From assembly GCA_033977485.1 (NCBI GenBank), contig CM066984.1, forward strand, positions 115,003,251 to 115,067,250: a stretch of 64,000 nucleotides of DNA, written 5' to 3'. Below the pieces are notes generated by a model. It did no database searches. It saw only the letters and a program-made list of their open reading frames with translations, and was not told the DNA's origin. The position numbers were made by a program, and so were the translations under genes. Below, piece by piece: positions 11,576 through 23,800 of this stretch. This DNA comes from Hydrangea macrophylla. Lineage: Eukaryota; Streptophyta; Magnoliopsida; Cornales; Hydrangeaceae. Positions within the stretch are counted from its first letter, which is position 1. Each line of letters starts with the position of its first letter.

Positions 11576-11605
11576 CAGTTGACTGATACCTGGACCAATC
11601 GACTG
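11576..11605 (-). repeat. D palindrome cassette, second part (beyond the CACTA)
   Basis: Two more copies, CAGTTGACTG at 11576 and CAATCGACTG at 11596, are 20 bp apart and begin two bases after the CACTA target duplication. The CACTA therefore landed within the D cassette. Confidence 0.85.
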
Positions 11606-13540
11606 ATCCCATGGCAGTTTGCTGAGCATTCTGCAGAATCCATTCCAATAGTTTCCAAACCGAAACCAACACCTTTACAACTATAAAACGACGATTTAAA
11701 ACATAATTACTGAGGTCTTACTACAGATTGCAATACTAACTCAAGTCCAGATGCTATTACAACATACTATAAATTCCACTCCTTATTACAAGTTTAGGAT
11801 GGAAGCAAAAGTAGAAACAAGGTGATATTTTTCCCCGGCGTTTCTCGACCTCACTCCTCACGCTTCTTCTTTCCCTTTTTCTTTTTACCTGCAATGGAGG
11901 AAGTTTCCACTACTCATCTATATGCTGAGTGTACAATTCTAAACAAATGCATATGGGCAATTCATGCTTTAAACATCCAAATCACATAATTTAGTCTCCG
12001 GGGAGATAGATACGCATTCACCGAGTATATCGGCAAATCTTAAATCTTAAACCGCGATTCCAATGGTTAGCCAAGAATCACTCAACCATTGCATCAAACT
12101 GCTCTGGTTGGCCACTTCCCACACCCAAGCAAGTAGTCATCACTACTATAAAATCTCAAACACAGAAAGGCGTGCACCGGCGTGAAATTATACCAAGCTC
12201 CCCTTTGACCCACATAAACAACTAACATACTCACATAATCATGTCACCGTGTTTTTCTATACGTACTCGCTAAAATTTAACGGGCCTACTTTAACACAGG
12301 AATTTTGCCCGGATCACAATTCATACAAAATATCTAAAATATCCAAAATTATTACAAAGGTTTGGAATTCATGCCTCGAGCAATAGCTCTCAAACTTCAG
12401 GAGGAGTACTAGAAGACCAAATAAACGTTAGATCTCCGATCTTAAATGATTCCTACAAGTGTAGTCATGTTTTTCCCAATTTCTTAAAATTAACTTTTTG
12501 GAAAAACTTTGCCAAACAAGGTTTAAAATGTATCAAAATGAAGCTCTTACCTCGAGTAGTCCAAATATGAAATCTAGCTGAAAGCTGACGGACGAACGAC
12601 ATCGTTTGTCATCGGAAAGGTTGTAGGATCAAATCTCCTTTCTTTCTCCTTTCTCTAGATATTTTGAAAGTTTGGATAGTAATGAAATCTCATCCACAAC
12701 TATTTATAGGCACAACTCTCGGGAATTACACTTAACTCTCCACGAGTTCTCAAACTTCTAATTAACTTCCGAAACGCCGTGTACGTCCATTTTATGCCTT
12801 TATGAGTGAAAATTATAAATTACAAAAGTTTTCGACTAAGTCTTGTTTGAATCCAAAATTACGTTCGGAAACTAAATTCTGTGAAACTTCTAAACAACCT
12901 ATCTTTTATTTAACGTGTCACTCACGTTCTCACCACAGTGTTCAAAATGCTCTACAGCGATATCAAAACTACCAGAAATTATACTACACATGTATAATTC
13001 ACTATCCATAAAATCAGGTAAAGTCAAATAACATTTAAAATCACATAAATATCATTTACTCATGCCAATCCCTCATTGATTATCAAATCTCTGTGTCCTC
13101 GATTGACACTCACCGTTGACCCATGTCAACCATATCCACAATTATTAATCAACATTAATAATTTACAATAAATAAACTTGGTGTTTTAAAATAAATAGAT
13201 TTCCCGGGACGGGTGTGACACTAGTGGTTATAATCTTGTAAATGTTTTGATTGTAACCTCTAGTAGAGGACTTCATCTATCTTTTGTAATAGTTTTATAA
13301 GGCCCTAGTGCCATAAGATAAGACAATGTTGTATCCATGGAGTTATAATAGATGAGCTAGTATTTCTGTTTCCTTTGTAGTATAACCGTGAATGTTAAGG
13401 TTGGCTTTATCTTATGATTAGTCATGTTGCTCTTATTATTGATGAGTTATGGACAATTCAGTGATTAAACTAGTCACGTGCCTAAGGGTCAAAGATGGAA
13501 ATTTTATTTTTCCCTATTTTTGCTATGCCGAGGCATGACA

Positions 13541-13715
13541 ATGACTCTCAAATTCTAGTTTAAATTTCAATCCCCAATAATATAGAAGTGGGGCCACTAG
13601 ATTTTGATTGAATGATGTTGAAATAGTCTCATTATTATTGTTAGTAGATCCACTGTCACATCATTTGGGATGGGGATTTGAGATTATAATTTGAGAATTA
13701 AGTATAGCATTACTC
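13541..13715. mobile_element. GAGTAATG-family MITE, left tip missing
   Basis: The right end AGTATAGCATTACTC (to 13715), together with interior words such as TGTCACATCATTTGGGAT, matches the MITE split by LTR J (18811-24128). The first dozen bases are absent, and H1 abuts directly. H1 may have inserted into this MITE, but I could not find the other half. A second partial right end follows at about 13730-13775. Confidence 0.6.
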
Positions 13716-13989
13716 TAAAAAAAATTTGAGACGGGGATTTGGAATTAGAATTTGAGAATTAAGCATACCATTACTTTAAAAAAAATTTGTAAACTTGAAA
13801 AGTGTGTAGTTAAAATACATTAACTTTTCAAAGAGAATTCTTAAAATAGGGACATACAAAAACGAAATAAAAGACTCTTAATTCTTAAAATGGAGATACT
13901 AAAATTAAATATAAGACTCTTAGTATGGAAGATTATTTTTTTGTGACCTGAAATTCCTTGGAGTAGTGATATTGATTTACTAAAACGTA

Positions 13990-14265
13990 CTCCCTCTGTC
14001 CCACTTTGTATGACTACTTTTCTTTTTTTAGTTGTCCCAAAATAAAAAATTATTAAATGTATTAAATGTATATTTTTTACTCACTTTCCAACAATACCCT
14101 TCCTAAACTTAAATATGAAGAAGTATAATTCTTTGTAAAAGGAAGTAAAATGGGCAAATTTGGCAGAATAGACTTTTTTTTAATGGGAGACAATATATTT
14201 AATGATGTTTACTTAAAAAATTAGATATACGAAGATAGTCGAAGAACATGGGAGAGTGGGAGTGC
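13990..14265. mobile_element. Stowaway-like MITE
   Basis: The left end CTCCCTCTGTCCCACTTT at 13990 is the common Stowaway terminus. The right end GGGAGAGTGGGAGTGC is a degenerate inverse. TA dinucleotides flank both sides (13988-13989, 14266-14267). AT-rich, 276 bp, non-coding. Confidence 0.65.
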
Positions 14266-15341
14266 TAAACATTTTGAAGACCTCCTAATTGCATGTTCGT
14301 CTTGCACTAGTTTTGCCCATTTTGTTCAAGATTCTTTTTATTAGGGATATAAATCCACAAAATAAGACCAATTCACTTCCTCTCTCACATGAAAATTAGA
14401 CATTATTAGGTTAGTTTGACAAATAATCTACTTTAACAATGATTTTAAATTGGACATGAATTTATATAGAATAAAATGATAGCTACAAAAAAAATTTATA
14501 TGTAATCGGAATTAAATTTAAAATTTGAAAAGCATTGCATAATATTTTTATGTGCATTATCTTTGCTAGCTATGTTTATCCTTTCTTTTTTTTTTTTTTT
14601 TGGGCCTTTCTTTGGTAATGCATCTCATAGATTGAATAACACAATTATAGATAATTTGGTCATAGTGTCTATTCCGCTCACTTTTCTATTTAATCATTTG
14701 AATGACATTCTTTGAATCTACTGTTCTATGTTGAAATTTTCAAATTATACGCTATGGCTCATTACATTATTAAGATGGTTTATTTATGATTGGACATTTG
14801 GCTCTGCCTTGGGTGGTGGTTGGCTCAGTATAAAAGCCATTTTATGCTTAAAATTGCAGCAATAGCTAAAAGTTGTTTGTGAGTCTGTGACTAATGTGAC
14901 ACGTAGAAAATTTTCTGTACAAAAGTCCGACACAATAACAACAGGTGGTCCTAAAAAAAGAGTTATTTACACCGATTTTTTTTTAGTTTAGATTTAATTA
15001 TACAGATTTTTTTTTTTTTGAGATTTTTTAAATTACACTGATCTTCTTTGAATTTAGTATTTAGATAATAATTTGTCCCCTTTTTAGTAAAACGTTCAAA
15101 ATAATTATACGGACCTTCTTTGTGGTTTTCAAAACTAGACGAACCTCCCATGTGTTTAGTATTTAGGTAATAATTTGTTCTCTTCGCTAGTAAAACGTTA
15201 AAACTCATAACAAGAAATGCTTAGGTCAGCAAATATTTGTGTTCATTTTCCCAAGGTACCCTCATAAGCTTTCAAAAATATCCTTACCCTCGTTTTACAT
15301 TTTTTTTTTGTCAACCACAAAAAAATAATAGTAAATCATCC

Positions 15342-15514
15342 GAGAAATGTTAGGCACACACTCCAAATCACACCCTTGCTTTAAATGCATGTACCCTGTG
15401 CTGTGTAAGTGGTGCACAGAAAAGTGTAAAAAGTTCAAATAGCATAGAGTACATGCATTTAAAGCATAGGATGTGATTTGGGGTGTGGTTTGGGATGTGT
15501 GCCTAGCATTTCTC
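15342..15514. mobile_element. Mutator-like MITE, 10-bp TSD
   Basis: The TIRs are GAGAAATGTTAGGCACACAC and the inverse GTGTGCCTAGCATTTCTC. The flanks TAAATCATCC (15332-15341 and 15515-15524) are a perfect 10-bp TSD. The 173-bp interior is itself symmetrical around TTTAAATGCATG. Same family as the degenerate copy at 268-455. Confidence 0.85.
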
Positions 15515-15529
15515 TAAATCATCCAAATG

Positions 15530-15765
15530 TCATGATCCCATGCAAATATGGGGTAAATGAATGGTTGAGATTATAGGGTCACACCACATCAGCATGCTAA
15601 CGTGGTGTGACGGGCTCACTAAATTTGAAATTTGAAATTTTACAAATTACTTGTCATGACCCATTTGAAAATAGGGGATATATGTATTGCCTGGATTAGA
15701 GGGTCATACCACATTAACATACTAATGTGGTGTGACAAGCCTACCCAATAATTTCTCTAAACAAA
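15530..15765. repeat. Tandem pair with ACCACATNA...TNATGTGGT inverted cores
   Basis: Two diverged direct copies (about 15530-15640 and 15650-15765) share CATGACCC / CATGATCCC, TAGAGGGTCATACCACATTAACAT and its continuation into TAATGTGGTGTGACAAGC. Each has an inverted core ACCACAT...ATGTGGT. A related segment occurs at about 63400-63580, downstream of the ARM gene. Confidence 0.55.
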
Positions 15766-16929
15766 CGCTTCATATTAGATTCTTAACGTGAATTCTATTT
15801 AAAAAGTGATGATGTGACATAATTAAGTTGGAGTTTGTAAATCCTTATGTTTACAGCTCATCCGTCTTAAATTAAAGCCAAACCTAAATCTAACCATCAC
15901 TAATGTATGCATATATAAATATAAAAAATATATATATATTTATATTTATATAACAATCAAATCTTTAATTGTAGGTGTAAGAAGCATGAGCATTGGGGTT
16001 AAAAAAAAAGTCTGAAAAATAAGAATAATTTTAAAATTTTAATGGCTTAGTCTAATTATAAAAAAAAAAAAAAAACACAATTGATGTCTGTGTTGTTTGA
16101 CATAACCTTGAGGAGGTAAAGGTACTTTGGAAAGCTTAAAAGGGTATTTTGGAAAGATTACCACAAATATTTGCTAACCTAAGCATGTTATGTTATGGGT
16201 TTTAACGTTTTACTAGCGACGGGGACAAATTGTTACCTAAATACTAAACTCAGGGGAAGTCTGTGTACTTTTGAAAATCACAAGGGTGGTAGTAATTATA
16301 TTTAATGTTTTACTAACGGAGGGTAACGGAGAGTGCAAATTGTTACCTAAATGCTAAACTCAAAGGGATGTCTGTGTAATTTTGAAAACCTCAAGGATGT
16401 CTATGTAATTAGACCTAAACTCAGGGGAGGTCAGTGTAATTAACACAAAAAATGTTACTATTATAATACTAACAATATGTACAGGGGTAATGATATTTTA
16501 CTAACGGCCCGTTTGGTTCATGGATTCTTAGGGTGGATTTTGATTTCACCCGAAGATTACTAGTAATCTTAAAACATAGGGTTAATTACACTCACCTCCC
16601 CTGAGTTTTGCCCTAATTACACGGACCTCCCTCGTATTTTGAGAAATTACACGGACCTCCCTTCTCGCTAACGTCTTTGATGGATTTAATGAAAATACCA
16701 AAATGCCCCTACATAAAACTACACAAACCTCCCCTAAACTATGGTCTAATTACACGGACCTCCCTTATCACCCATAATTACAGTTTATGCATATGTATTA
16801 CTACATCCACAAATAAAATTTGCTTTTTCAATGATAAAGGGTTTAGGTTAAACTTTTCATACTTCTAAGAAGTGTATCTTTTAATTTTTTCAAATTCCTT
16901 CTAGCAATTTCTTCAGGCATTTCTTCAAA

Positions 16930-17078
16930 GGGCAATGCTATGGACACACCCTAGTACACACCACACTCACATCACTCTGGTGGACCCTACACTGACAGTG
17001 GACCCTGCAATCTCTTTCTCTCTTTCCATTGGTCCACCTTAGGGTGTGTGGGTTTTGGTTGTGTCCCAAACATTACCC
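16930..17078. mobile_element. MITE nested in P, 9-bp TSD
   Basis: The TIRs are GGGCAATGCTATGGACACAC and the inverse TGTGTCCCAAACATTACCC. The flanks TTCTTCAAA (16921-16929) and TTCTTGAAA (17079-17087) are a 9-bp TSD with one mismatch. 149 bp, Mutator-like, non-coding. Confidence 0.8.
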
Positions 17079-17094
17079 TTCTTGAAATTCTTCA

Positions 17095-17695
17095 CTTTCA
17101 TAATTTAAATTTCTTGGACTTGATTTTTTTATTTCTTTCAACCTAAGTTTCTCATGCCTATGGAATAAATATGACAGATATGATAGGTCAATCGAATCTG
17201 GGCAATCTGCAATTTGGTTTGTTGGAAAGAACTTTCTGTGTTTTGTGAAAAATTGTAGGGACTATGAAAAATGGTAAGGGTAATATAATCATTCTGAATA
17301 ATAAGAGATACGATACTAAATTTTGGAATATTTTTTTATTTATTTTTTGTTGAGTGACGGAACAAGGGGGGAAGAAGAAGAGAGAGAAAAAATATATATA
17401 TTGTAAATTTCTTGGATTTGGTTTTTTATTTCTTCTACTTTTTAGTTTCTCCTATTTATGGAATAAATTAGGACAAATAATATGGCCATTTTTCCATTTG
17501 GTTTGTTGGAAAGAACTTTTGTGCTTCATGTAAAATTGACAGGACTGTAAAAATGATATGAAAAATGTAGTCATTCTTAAAATTAAAAGAGATGATACTA
17601 GATTTTAGAAAAAAATAATTGTTGTTGAGAGACGGAACAAGAGAGGAAGAAGAAGAGAGAGAGAGAGAAAAAAAAATATAATGAAAATTTTTTTT
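17095..17695. repeat. Tandem duplication of about 300 bp in P
   Basis: Two copies share TTTCTTGGA(C/T)TTG, TTTGGTTTGTTGGAAAGAAC, GACGGAACAAG and GGAAGAAGAAGAGAGAGA in the same order. Each ends in a purine-rich tract. Confidence 0.75.
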
Positions 17696-19763
17696 TGTTA
17701 AGAGGGAGGTTCGTGTAAATAGGCCATATCTCAGGGGAGGTTAGTGTAATTATTCTTATTTTCAATTAGAGAAGCAAGGGTATTTTTGGCATTAGGTAAG
17801 CATAATTGCTTACATCATCAATTTTTGTTAAAGGGGCAAACAGTCAACTAACGGAGGGGAGGTGAGTGTAACTCAACGTAAACCTCAAGGGAGGTTTGTG
17901 TAATTTCTCAAAATGCGAGGGAGTTCCGTGTAATTAAGGAAAACCTCAGGAGAGGCAAGTGTAATTAACCCTAAAATATATCTTTGTTTGGTTTATTGAA
18001 TATTTAATGAATTGTGGGTCCCACTGGATTTAGAATCCACCCAAAGGTGGAAAATAGAGTGGATTCTAAATCCTAGCTTGGAGGTGGGATTCTTAAGGAT
18101 TACTAGGGTTTTGATTTACTATTTTCATAATACCTAAACTAGCATTTATTAGACTATTAAACAAACAAATAATGTGATCATAAGAAATTTATGATTATAA
18201 CAATTATTATTTTCTAAAATGGAGAGATTGGTAGATGAGATTGTTTATGATGATTTCTTATGCTTGAAACATTATATTTGATGCTAGTTTAATGATTGAA
18301 TTCAAATTTTGGTTAATGATTGAAAAGTCTATATGATATTGCAATAACTACATATTTGACATATTGTGATTTGTACGTTAGACCTATTTATGTTCTATTC
18401 TTAAAAATATAATATATCTTTTGTTATTATTCAAATATATTTTAACTACATGTAATAGTTTAGACTCATGTTCATGTCTTAATTACTCTATTTATCTCAT
18501 TTTTTATGTGTCATTGATTTGTAGATTTATACCATTATTTTTTTTAATCACCCTCCATTTTTAGAGGGTTGACAATTTGATTTTAACTCATACATTCTTT
18601 TAGCCTTCAAGGATAGCTTAGGTATTTTACAATATTTCTATTTCATTTTCCTTGACCCAACCAAACACTGGATTCTAAATCCAGCTAGAATTCTATTGGT
18701 GAACCAAACATTATGCAGGGATTCAGATTCCTGGTAAAGTGATTACTGGTATTATGATTCCTAGTAATCAGAATCCACCTAAAATAATCCGTGAACCAAA
18801 CGGGCCGTAAGAGTAATGCTATGCTTCCCAAATCCTAATCCCAAATTCACATCCCAAATGATGTGGCAGTGGGCCCACTGAATTTTGATTTGTTGATATT
18901 GAATTGGTTCCATCATTAATGAAAGTGGTCCTTGTAGACATCCCATTTTGTCGGCTATCAGATTTAGGAGACCCATATCTTGGTGGTTCACAATGATTGA
19001 AAAAGACTCAAAAGGACTCCTGGTAGTTAGCTCTATTTCTCAAGATGCTCAGAATGACCAAAATGCCCCTGAAAGCCCGAAAAATCCCAGATTTAGACCC
19101 AAAGTTCTGGAAATATGTTATGTCATAAGAAAAGTAAGAAAATGAGTTTTTAAGTAAAGACACTTGAAATCGTCAGCTCCCAGAGACCCCCGGAAGTCCC
19201 GGAAGTTCCCAGAAAGTCCCCGTTGACCGGTTTGACCAAGGTTTGATCAAGTTCGACCAAATTTGACCGAAATCGTCCAAATTCTCCAGGATCATTCTAG
19301 ATCATGTGGAAAGTATTAAAATGAGTTTTAAAAGAAAATCGAACGAAAACGTCAGCTCCTGGGAGCTCCCAGAGATTTCCAGAACTTCCCGGGAATCCCA
19401 GGTTTGACCAGTTTGACCAAAATTTGACTTCGGAACCGGAGCACCGTAACAATTTTCAAGCATTTTTCATGGATACTAGAGATCAATAGCTTTTCAACGG
19501 TATATCGCACATAATATTTGGATTTAAAACGAGTTTATTGTGAATTTCTGAAGGTAAAAAAGGCGATCAAATCGGCTTTTATCGCAAATGCTGCAAAAAT
19601 TTTCAAAGCGACCTATCCCTGAATTATATTTTTTATGTAAAATATACTCCATTACCTTTCCAACGGTATGTCACAACCTCAATTTGGAGTTCGTTTGCAT
19701 TTTCTGTGAATTTCGGACGAAATAGGGCCTTTTTACGAATACCGGAACCTCTGGGGGCCTATA

Positions 19764-20440
19764 CCGCGGCTAGGGGTGGCAAATGGGCGGGTCGGGTTGG
19801 TTACGGGTCGGGTCAGATGCTGGTCATTGACCCATAGTCGACCCGTTTGTTCGAGTCAAATTTGGGCAGGTCAGGCCTGGATCGGGTCAAACTCCATGAC
19901 CCGTCTTCCCAGCTGAATTTCCCCCACTCTGTGTATATACACACACTCATACACCCATATACATGTATATATATATATCCATATACCCTGACTCAAATTT
20001 TAGAAACCAAGTTTGGGAACTGTTCTTCAGAAATTAATTGAAAACCATAATATATATACACATGTATATATGTGTGGGCACACACCGACACTTCCTAAAT
20101 ACCCAATTCTTAAAATTTTTTTTGGGAAATTTGTTTCAAATCTCAAACTAGAAATCCAAAAAAGGCCAATCAGGATGACATTGAGGACAAGAAAATCAAC
20201 AGTGTGAGAGAAGAATCACAAGGAATAGTGAGGAAAGTAGGCTAAAGGGGAAAATCTATTAAGAATAAAATAGATATATATATATATATATAGGAGTGTA
20301 TATACACCGTATGCCCAATTGCGAAATCTAAGAGATTAAAGAAGAAAGATAGCAATAAGTAATCAGATACTCACCTCTTTAACATGCTTCAACATGCGAA
20401 GCTAGGGTTGGACTGAGAGATACTCTAGAGTGAGAAGGGT

Positions 20441-20475
<35 letters not shown>

Positions 20476-20812
20476 TTGTGGTCAAAGAGTGAGATTGAGA
20501 GTCATGGCCGTGAGAGAGACTGAGGTACCATCAATTGGACTGAGAGATAGAGAGAAATCGTCTATAGTTTAGAGAGAGAAGGTGTGTTGAGATCCACAAA
20601 TATATGTTAACCTCTAATCCGCTGGCTGCCCATATGCAACCCGCTTGAACCCGCGCAAAAGGTTGGATTTAAGTTTATCAACCCGTTTGGACCCGCCGAT
20701 AAAAATCAGTCCACCCACACCCATCATTCCCGGGCAAGTTTGGTCGGGTTCACGGGTTTGGGTGAAAAATGCCACCCCTAACCGCGGCACTGGCCCAGTG
20801 CCGCCGCGGCAC
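19764..20812 (+). repeat. J palindrome cassette (CCGCGGCAC), split by K
   Basis: With K and one TSD copy left out, two CCGCGGCAC words lie 22 bp apart. Between them the inverted pair GGCACTGG / CCAGTGCC forms a perfect hairpin around a single C. The cassette sits about 180 bp upstream of J's TATA box at 20966. Confidence 0.75.
19771..20780. mobile_element. K: hAT-type element nested in J
   Basis: The ends are TAGGGGTGGCAAATGGGC and the inverse AAAAATGCCACCCCTA. The 8-bp TSD ACCGCGGC is perfect (19763-19770, 20781-20788), as expected for hAT elements. 1010 bp, non-autonomous. Near both ends are CGGGTCGGGT-type repeats and their inverse. It landed inside J's CCGCGGCAC cassette. It contains GA microsatellites (20437-20475). 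Confidence 0.88.
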
Positions 20813-23800
20813 TCTCCCCCAGAACAGTCCATTTTTGTAATTTTGATTGGGGGTCCAATTGATTAATTAGAAAAAAACGACGTAGTTTTGATTTCCAGCT
20901 TATTTTGGACCAATGGGAGACCTTTTTATACTTTTTAAAACCCCATTTACCACCCCTCATTTGCCTATAAAAGAAGCAATTTACTTCCATTTAGAAGAGA
21001 GACATGGAAGTTTAGAGAAAGTTTAGGAATAAACTCTAGAGAAATATAGAGAGAGAAAGAGAAGAAGTAGTCTTCTTCTTCTATTTTCTCCATCAAAGTG
21101 AGTTTTTTTTTACTTGAGTTTGCTATCAAAACTTCAATCATCCAAACATTTCTTTCACCACCATTCTTGAGCATCCATGAGATAGGAAGCTACTTCCATG
21201 TCCAAATATCACCATATATGAGTGAAACACCAAGCTACAAGTCCAATATCTCAATGATTATCAACTATTGATTGCTATTTGAATGCTTGCTTACTTTGAT
21301 GTTCATCTCTCTCTTAACCTCATTTCTTTTTGACTTTTCTTTGATTATTTAGTTGTTCATCATCATCTAGATGACATGTTGTTTGAGGAGAGTGAATCCT
21401 TATGGATAGTAGCTCTTGACCTTAAAGACATGTTTGACACCTTCAATACATTCATATGTATTCTTGAGGTCATATTCTCAAATAAAACTATGTTTGTGCA
21501 AGTAATATTGGGAGTTCTTTGATGATTCAAGGTTGGATGAGATTCTAAGTGTTCACATAGTCATCTCAAGTGTTTAAGTTCATGCTTTGAAAATCTATTT
21601 CAAAATCCCTAATCAAGAACTCAAACTCTATTCCAAAACCCAAATCCATTTTCTTTAAGAATGATCCAAAACAGTGAGCTGTTCATATTCAAAGATTTGT
21701 TTTGAATTAAATACTTGAGTTATGATGATGAAACCACTTGGATAATCTTCCTAAGACATCATAGTTTGTCTCCAATTTTTTCCATCAATTATAGAGATGT
21801 GAAAGTATCATTTTCGGATTTAAGAAGTTTATATTCATAATCTGCCTCTGCTCTCACAGAATGTTTACCTGACTTCTTGCACTTATTCTGGATGTTTTCG
21901 TTACTATACATATATCTTTTCTATTTTTTTTTATGAAACTTGGGTGTCTTAGGAAACTTTTGGTATATAATGGGTTATCATAAACCATTTCTTTGATTTA
22001 TGAAAAATCATACAAAATCAGTCAACAGTGCAGCTTTTATTTCTGAGTCATGTGTACATTCTGATTTGTTTCTTTTAATCTGTGATAGCTATTGAGGTTT
22101 GGTCTTTTTCTGTGCATTCTAGACATACTATGGAGGCTCTCTAATTGTTTTCACATTTTCCTAGGCATGTTTGACCTCCCATTATGATGTTATAAAGTAA
22201 TGCATACAGCCTGTCCATTATTCACAGCATGTCACTTTTTGACTTTCACACTTTGATGCAACACTCTCTTGTATCTAGATGAACCCATATCCCATGAACA
22301 TGTTCTTTACCACTTTTGGCATGTTATATCATATCATGTATCATCTATCCTCTCATGTATCATACTCCCATAGATTCTTGAGCTTGGTTTCCAAATAAAA
22401 CCATGTTTTGCAAATACTTGGGAAGTTCTTGAAATGAGTTAGGAATTGATATTCCAAGTGGTTAGAATATTCATCCAAGTTCTGGAAGTATACTTTCAAA
22501 ACCCCCATTTCAAAACCCCCCTCTTAAACCCCTCATTTTGATTTCAAGAAATAAACCTTGTTTTCCTCAAAACCCTCAAAACAACGAGTCATTTAACTTT
22601 AAGGAATTATTTTGAGTTCAATACTCAATGTATGAATGTAAGACCACTCGGAAAGTCTTCCTAACTCATTAGAGAACACCCATGATTTTTGGTTTGACTT
22701 GGAGATGCATAGAAAGACCCCATTTTGGTCCAAACATTCTCTCCAGATATTCTGCCTTTGCTGTCACAGCATCTAGGCTGACTTTCAACTTATATTATAG
22801 AAAACTTTTCCAAAAGGAGTGGTCTCAACTTATTTTTCCCTTAAACTTAAATGTCTTAGGGAACTTTCTGTATAATATAGGCTTCTAGATCTTTTGTTTT
22901 CATTTTCTAAGATTTTCTAACATTTCAGTCGACAGTACGGACTTTGTTTCTGAATAACCTCTATTGTTTATATGATTTCTCTCAATCTGTGATAGTTATT
23001 AAAGATTGGTTTTTTTTATTGTGTTCTAGACACAATAAGGAATATCTCCATAAAAATTCATGCATTGAAAACATTCCTATCCCCTCTTTTCCATTTTCAC
23101 AAGATCATGCCACTGTTCTGTCCACTATTCACAGCAAGCACACTTTTACTTCCCCCCTTTGATTTGATGCTTATATGCACTCCAAATTAGCTCATGTCTT
23201 AGGAAGTAGTTCATACTACATTTGTACATATCCCATGATGATTTCATTCATTCATTCATACACATTCTAGACTTCTAAGTCATTCTAGGAATCCATGAAC
23301 ATAAAACACACCACAACCTTGGCACATTCTAGATACATACATTGCATCCATGCAAAGATTTGGGGCTTTTGTGACTCCTAATATAAGAAGATTATAAGGA
23401 ATGAACTTGATCATACACTCATATTTTCCCTCGATCTAATCGTCCTTTCTTATCAATCCCGGGGATTGAGAGGTCTTCTTTTCTCAAAGATTAGCATGCA
23501 TCATTCTAGCTTGCTAGGCATACTTAGATCCTTTTTGATTTATTTGTTTCAAGAACAATTCATGTCCCCTTTAGATTAGGGAAACTTAATTACTTGGTAT
23601 ATGATTAGATGATTTTTCCTAGGTTTATTTGTATGATCTTTCACTTTTGCATCGTGTGATATTTGGCTTAGATCTTTTGAATGATATCTTATCTTTCGAT
23701 CTTCTATTTCAAGTTTCTTATGTAATGTAGTATACTATGATAGTATTAATTGTCGAACCAAGCATAGTATAAGATGATTATTCGGATGCTAATTGAGGCC

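Larger units (their letters stand above)
4077..13220 (-). mobile_element. D: solo LTR, interrupted by a CACTA element
   Basis: TG at 4077 (TGTCATGACCCATCCC) and CA at 13220 (GGGACGGGTGTGACA) are flanked by a perfect 5-bp TSD, CTAGT, at 4072-4076 and 13221-13225. Without the CACTA the LTR is about 2.09 kb. A reverse-strand TATA box (CCTATAAATAG, about 12700-12710) sets the minus orientation. No internal retrotransposon region is present, so this is a solo LTR. The host is H1. Confidence 0.88.
1327..13540 (+). mobile_element. H1: H-family LTR carrying nested elements
   Basis: The right end at 13540 (GCCGAGGCATGACA) matches the ends of H2 (ACGTTGGGACGTGACA) and H3 (CGTCGGGGCGTGATA). The stretch before it also resembles theirs, as do the AAGTTGACGACG / GGACATTC words near 3913-3942. 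A TATA-like CTATATATA at about 1621 gives + orientation. D is inserted at CTAGT and splits the LTR. TG at 1327 is only a candidate left end, because no TSD matching the right flank (ATGAC) was found. Inside are a duplicated segment, a tandem array, a hairpin array and an ACCGGTT cassette, listed separately. No coding capacity is seen. Confidence 0.55.
14962..16444. mobile_element. O: non-autonomous DNA element with long inverted arms
   Basis: The ends GTTATTTACACCGA (14962) and TCAGTGTAATTAAC (16444) are inverse. The arms extend inward for about 300 bp on each side: 14962-15260 against 16150-16444, sharing AGTAAAACGTT / AACGTTTTACTA, TTTAGTATTTAGGTAA and its inverse, and GCTTAGGTCAGCAAATATTTG and its inverse. 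Subterminal 25-bp direct repeats of the type GAGGTCTGTGTAATT occur in the right arm. A MITE (15342-15514) is nested. No transposase is seen. It is related in end sequence to P (16578-17972). Confidence 0.65.
16578..17972. mobile_element. P: inverted-repeat DNA element nested in Q
   Basis: The ends AGGGTTAATTACAC and GTGTAATTAACCCT are perfect inverses. The arms continue with CCTCCCCTGAG / CTCAGGAGAGG and TTACACGGACCTCCC / GAGTTCCGTGTAATT for about 90 bp. The flanks AAAACAT and AAAATAT suggest an imperfect TSD of 7-9 bp. A tandem duplication of about 300 bp (17095-17395 against 17400-17695) and a MITE (16930-17078) lie inside. No protein is recognised. Confidence 0.7.
16505..18807. mobile_element. 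Q: Harbinger-like element, TAA target
   Basis: The TIRs are CGGCCCGTTTGGTTCA at 16505 and the inverse TGAACCAAACGGGCCG at 18807, with a 3-bp TSD TAA (16502-16504, 18808-18810). Outer interior words (GGATTCTAAATCC, AGAATCCACC) repeat in both orientations. Element P is nested in it. No transposase is visible. The TAA target lies within the left TSD of the MITE at 18811. Confidence 0.8.
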
